Assembly: GCA_910585855.1 (NCBI GenBank)
Contig: CAJUGZ010000052.1
Span: 1 to 17,876 of the forward strand
Reading direction: 5' to 3'
Length of the DNA: 17,876 bases
DNA from: an uncultured Lachnospiraceae bacterium
Lineage (GTDB): Bacteria; Bacillota_A; Clostridia; Lachnospirales; Lachnospiraceae
In this document: positions 15,201-17,876 of the stretch, piece by piece
How the letters are laid out: every line of letters begins with the position of its first letter
How positions within the stretch are numbered: the stretch's first letter is position 1
The notes under the pieces: model-generated
What the model saw: only the letters and a program-made list of their open reading frames with translations
Databases searched by the model: none
What the model was told of the DNA's origin: nothing
Position numbers and translations under genes: made by a program

Positions 15201-17876
15201 CATCCTGCCTCTTTTAACTCTGTATCCGAAGTATTGATATGAATTTCATGCGGTGTTGTCTGTGTTGAATTTCCCTCTGCATCATATACTCTTGCCGAAA
15301 CAAAATAAGATCCATCCGGCAATTCAGGAAGAGTACAAGTAATTGTCGTTCCATTTACCGTTCCTTCTCCAATATAAGTTCTTTCTGTTAAAGTACTGTA
15401 ATAAAAGTCTGCTTTCTGAATCTCATGTTTTGAACCAGAAGCATCTACCGTAAGAGTTATATCTGTTCCCTTTTGAATCATTTGATTATTCGAAGGAGTT
15501 GTCATCTCCACAACTGGATTTTCCGGCACATGATCCATATCCACAATAGAATTTAAATATACTTCCAAATTGGTATAACCCGGCTCTTTTAACCACTTCA
15601 TAGAAAGAGTATCACTAACTTTACTTCCATCCGCCGGATCATTTTTATCTAATCCATTATTTTCCTCCCAATCATCCGGCATACCATCTCCGTCTGTATC
15701 ATATCCTTCTTTGTGCTGTTCTACTATTACACCAGACTCCGATAAAAATCCACCTGCTTCATGTTCTGTATTAACATAACGACCTAACTGATTTTCTACT
15801 TCCGCCGTAATTCTTGCATCAATCGCATCTCTTCTTGGATAAGTTGCTCCCGCCTTTGTCAATACCTCCTGTAAGGTTTCCTCTGGATTAAATTCTTCCT
15901 TCAATACCGTATTTAAATATTCATCAAATGCATCATTTGTTGCCGTCCCAGCATCACCTGTACCATCCTTTGAATAATAAGGCACTTCTGCCAATGTCGA
16001 TTTATTCGATCCCGACTCTTCCCCTGAAAAACTTCCATAATCAGAAATATTATCCATTGTAATTAACGGCGTTTTTTCTCCATTTTCACGATTTAAATAA
16101 TCCGTCAGATAATTATTCTTAATATAAAAGCCGCCGACTTTTCCTTTTTCACCCGGATTGATTACCCAATTTGCCACAGAATCTCTTGTTCCCGGACCAG
16201 CCATCTCATAGTTATTGATAAAGTTGGTATTGGCATAACCACCGCCATAAGTCGTATTAAAGCCCCAGTTATAAATTACATTATCATTCATTTGAACAAC
16301 AGCTACATGCTTTGCATCCGCTGCTCCACCATAACCGCCTCCCAAACGAGGATTTCTAGAGGTATGATCAGCATATAAATTATGGTGGAATGTTACATTA
16401 TCACCGCCTGCAATCGCACCATATCCATGACGTCCTTTCGAATGTCCCGATAAAGTAAGACTTTCATACACCAAACTCCACTGAACTGTACCATCCTGTC
16501 CACGATAAATGGATAAACATTCATCCGTATTCCAACTAAACGAGCAGTGATCAATTACAAAATTTTTATTATCACGTCCCCACAATGAGTCCATGGAATC
16601 CCCGCCGCTATGTACATTAATCGCACCCGGACGAAAACGCATATACCGAATAATAATATTGTTCGAATTACTCAAACAGGTATCAAACCCGGAAACCGTA
16701 ATCCCATCTCCCGGCGCAGTCTGCCCTGCAATCGTTACGTTTGAAATATCTTTAAATTCCAATGTATCTTCAAGCTCAATATTCCCTGATACATTAAATA
16801 CAATCGTACCGCCGCCGTTTTCCTTTGCCTTAAATAACGCCCAGCGCAGCGATCCCTCAATACAATCATCAGAAGTTTTCCCCGTCTGATCTAACAAATT
16901 CGTTACCGTATAAACCGTTTTTCCACGACCACCGGTTGTATACTTTCCGCCGCCTTCTGCACCCGGAAAAGCCGGTACTTTATCTGTAGTCGGCGGATCG
17001 ACAGGAGGATCTGACTCTTCTTCTTTTTCACATTCATAAGTCAAAGCAATACTATACCATTCAGAACCTCCGCCCGGAGAATAAGTATAATAAGTTTTCC
17101 CTGCTTTCACAGGTATCTCCTTAAATACCCTAACTCCATTTGAACCACTATTATTGGTATATTCCAATACACTATTGGCTATAGTACCATCAAGTGTTTC
17201 AACAACAAACTGTTTTCCATTATTCACTTTTACAACTAATTGTAATTTTCCATCGTATTTAGGAGTAATACTGATAAATCTTCCTGTTCCTTCTGCCGGT
17301 TTTGGACTTCCAGATCCTGCACCAAATTTTCCTATATTATAAGTAAGTTCATCTCCTGTTCCATCTACAGCCGTTCCCTTACCATTTTCATCATAAGTGA
17401 TTACTGTATCTATAGCAGTTGCCTTACCACTACTATCATACGTAAAATTCGTACCGGCTGATATATCCATCCCTTTAAACTGATAAACTTCCTTCTCTGT
17501 CATAGCAGAAGCAGTCCATTCTTTCAGCACATCTTCCGTTTTTGTTACCATTTGTACATCACCGGGATTATCTGGTTCTTTCTTTATTTCACGTTCATAT
17601 GTGTAAGCAATACTATACCATTCAGAACCTCCGCCCGGAGAATAAGTATAATAAGTTTCCCCTGCTTTCACAGGTATCTCCTTAAATACTCTAACTCCAT
17701 TTGAACCACTATTATTGGTATATTCTAATACACTGTTGACTATAGTACCATTAAGTGTTTCAACAACAAACTGTTTTCCATTATTCACTTTTACAACTAA
17801 TTGTAACTTTCCGTCATACTCAGGAGTAATACTGATAAATCTTCCTGTTCCTTCTGCCGGTTTTGGACTTCCAGAT
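12251..17876 (-). CDS. Giant cell-wall-attached pectate lyase (PL1 type), N-terminus outside the window
   Basis: Cleaves demethylated homogalacturonan by calcium-dependent beta-elimination at the cell surface. The frame is open to the right edge. The GTG at 17788 is an internal Val codon inside a repeat, so the start and signal peptide lie beyond it. Order from the N-terminus: two copies of a GRFISITP...SEWYSI beta-repeat; PL1 beta-helix (about 16985-15830) with FPGAEGGGKYTTGGRG, TIAGQTAPGDGI, NFVIDHCSFSWNTDE and the catalytic-type RNPRLGGG (16334-16357); a calcium-binding-like DTDGDGMPDDWE; an Ig-like domain; a DUF1349/laminin-G-like domain with YWMRLIRRGDEFTAY; a short surface repeat; a jelly-roll-like domain; a Big_4-like domain; the TEPSNPDDP linker; an acidic module; seven GW...KWYYLD repeats. 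At least 1875 residues are visible. The esterase gene follows 112 bases downstream. Confidence 0.95.
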   Translation of the reverse strand, partial: SGSPKPAEGTGRFISITPEYDGKLQLVVKVNNGKQFVVETLNGTIVNSVLEYTNNSGSNGVRVFKEIPVKAGETYYTYSPGGGSEWYSIAYTYEREIKKEPDNPGDVQMVTKTEDVLKEWTASAMTEKEVYQFKGMDISAGTNFTYDSSGKATAIDTVITYDENGKGTAVDGTGDELTYNIGKFGAGSGSPKPAEGTGRFISITPKYDGKLQLVVKVNNGKQFVVETLDGTIANSVLEYTNNSGSNGVRVFKEIPVKAGKTYYTYSPGGGSEWYSIALTYECEKEEESDPPVDPPTTDKVPAFPGAEGGGKYTTGGRGKTVYTVTNLLDQTGKTSDDCIEGSLRWALFKAKENGGGTIVFNVSGNIELEDTLEFKDISNVTIAGQTAPGDGITVSGFDTCLSNSNNIIIRYMRFRPGAINVHSGGDSMDSLWGRDNKNFVIDHCSFSWNTDECLSIYRGQDGTVQWSLVYESLTLSGHSKGRHGYGAIAGGDNVTFHHNLYADHTSRNPRLGGGYGGAADAKHVAVVQMNDNVIYNWGFNTTYGGGYANTNFINNYEMAGPGTRDSVANWVINPGEKGKVGGFYIKNNYLTDYLNRENGEKTPLITMDNISDYGSFSGEESGSNKSTLAEVPYYSKDGTGDAGTATNDAFDEYLNTVLKEEFNPEETLQEVLTKAGATYPRRDAIDARITAEVENQLGRYVNTEHEAGGFLSESGVIVEQHKEGYDTDGDGMPDDWEENNGLDKNDPADGSKVSDTLSMKWLKEPGYTNLEVYLNSIVDMDHVPENPVVEMTTPSNNQMIQKGTDITLTVDASGSKHEIQKADFYYSTLTERTYIGEGTVNGTTITCTLPELPDGSYFVSARVYDAEGNSTQTTPHEIHINTSDTELKEAGWTSADIGEVDVAGYGSLEDGVLTVKGNGKLGKAEGTKAGVTSEEIASAATDACHYVYKKYTGDVEITAKLEFISSVDNHAFAGIMIREDLDKDSAAAVLGLSWAKTEETIGIPWAMYLASRDKKGGNFNSLAESLDDVETAKRAGVILQTAVPFKDGPEELGYWMRLIRRGDEFTAYSSADGVVWKLMGSKTIPMGEEVYIGFAADSNRVANDMEQINTARFSNIKVSSNICNVIYDMENIGVTNKVDTVTTGNDISVILTTTKGYRLPKTVQVTVGDQEPIEIALDLVDPLEGNLLIENVTGQVTISAKAEIDTEGIEQVALTKIDEKGYLTVTASGSAIILDQSATDGRITKQVGENLAKNVSYYVFPKTTDAQTMEMDVTILGRQDDESKDRGFFVGVFEIGNGEEEFSSLGFRNVSGTPTEMGGLTAYFTKSGGNTGNAGSSVNNGLYKNDQNSKPSYEIGKTYHIIFEKTGLGYKVSWTGTYAEAGSGVYPNGNSDGPDMDLYYVFSDKRPAASDEVQYGFALTGVTAQIENLTLTDSRGRTIYKLTDDEVKSIGSLADVEIDIPEKGLTKEAIVAELPTEVRVMFMSDSYQVRSVTWDLSELEELYTKETKITVSGTIDGVDDYTASVNIILKGNATEDPTEPSNPDDPTEPSNPDDPTEPSNPDDPTEPSNPDDPTEPSNPDDPTEPSNPEEPTEPSDPDDPTQPSNPDDPIQPSDPEEPTQPSDPEDPTQPSDPEEPSKPDRPSYDEDEDDDDEEESTESDLTDREQNRVEEALGSSVTVQDVVESENGKLVISVQKEIVFCEKDGTLSKDKWQKVNGSWYYFGSDSKAVDGWLKTGDKWYYMDQSDKKMETGWLKTGDGKWYLLDEVNGDMKTGWQQKNGKWYLLDGTNGDMKIGWQLRGDKWYLLDSINGDMKTGWQLRGGKWYLLDSINGDMKIGWQLRGGKWYYLTASGAMAANMITPDGYQVDSSGAWIR
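12254..12751 (-). repeat. Seven cell-wall-binding repeats of the pectate lyase
   Basis: Seven units of the same GW...KWYYLD type as in the esterase, one more than there. The extra unit is another GWQLRGGKWYLLD copy, as expected from slippage or unequal recombination. The final cap TPDGYQV...GAWIR is shared. Confidence 0.9.
12974..13270 (-). repeat. 27-bp tandem repeats, Pro/Asp/Glu linker of the pectate lyase
   Basis: Eleven perfect-length units of nine codons, consensus DPTEPSNPD with Q, D and E variants toward the C-terminal side, followed by a degenerate unit EPSKPDRPS (12947-12973) and an acidic tract. The first six units are nearly uniform at protein level. It is a spacer between catalytic and anchoring parts and a likely length-variable site. 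Confidence 0.92.
17035..17876 (-). repeat. 561-bp tandem repeat at the N-terminal side of the pectate lyase
   Basis: The bases 17041-17315 recur at 17602-17876 with only scattered differences, a period of 561 bases or 187 residues. One full unit and part of a second are in the window. The unit has an N-terminal part (EWTASAMTEKEVYQFKG) and a beta-rich part (GRFISITPKYDG, VFKEIPVKAG, SPGGGSEWYSI). It resembles a carbohydrate-binding beta-sandwich. More copies may lie beyond the edge. Confidence 0.85.

Noticed and set aside
17788..17788. GTG as start of the pectate lyase gene
   Set aside because: The frame stays open to the edge and the upstream residues match the next repeat unit; this GTG is the Val of LVVKVNNGK in the other copy.

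Overview
The window is AT-rich and every convincing gene lies on the minus strand. The gene style suggests an anaerobic, pectin-degrading Gram-positive of the Lachnospiraceae/Clostridia type. The signs are low GC, AGGAGG-like ribosome sites, a Firmicute lipoprotein signal, and very large secreted polysaccharidases ending in GW...KWYYLD cell-wall-binding repeats. A Lachnospira/Eubacterium-like gut organism is plausible, but the sequence alone does not fix the genus.

Region 1 (12251-17876, 12139-12250, 7060-12138) is a pectin-attack locus. Upstream is a giant pectate lyase of the PL1 type, whose N-terminus runs off the right edge. Downstream is a 1692-residue pectin methylesterase with a complete signal peptide. 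Each has N-terminal tandem beta-repeats that may bind carbohydrate, a catalytic beta-helix, accessory beta domains, a Pro/Glu/Asp-rich tandem-repeat linker and an acidic module. Each ends in an almost interchangeable array of cell-wall-binding repeats. The esterase would strip methyl groups from homogalacturonan and the lyase would cut the product, both held on the cell surface. A strong hairpin sits between the genes and a terminator follows the esterase gene.

Region 2 (6543-7059) has no supported gene. It holds a copy of a short dispersed repeat, a tRNA-T-arm-like scrap, and the promoter of an AraC-family regulator (5691-6542). The regulator starts at TTG and is closed by a strong terminator.

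Region 3 (103-5489) is a polyamine-uptake operon in the order potA-potB-potC-potD plus an unrecognised acidic protein. A good -35/-10 pair lies in front of potA. The genes overlap or are spaced 15-60 bases apart, so they probably form one transcript. PotA carries an extended, apparently doubled TOBE-like C-terminus, and PotD is a lipoprotein longer than the E. coli form.

The least expected observations are: (i) a dispersed repeat with the core GCCAGATTCGAAAAC at two intergenic sites in opposite orientations, plus a decayed third copy before potA; (ii) unnamed tandem repeat domains at the N-termini of both pectinases; (iii) near-identity of the C-terminal anchoring modules of the two enzymes, which points to recent duplication or gene conversion. 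No CRISPR array, insertion sequence, rRNA or complete tRNA was seen.
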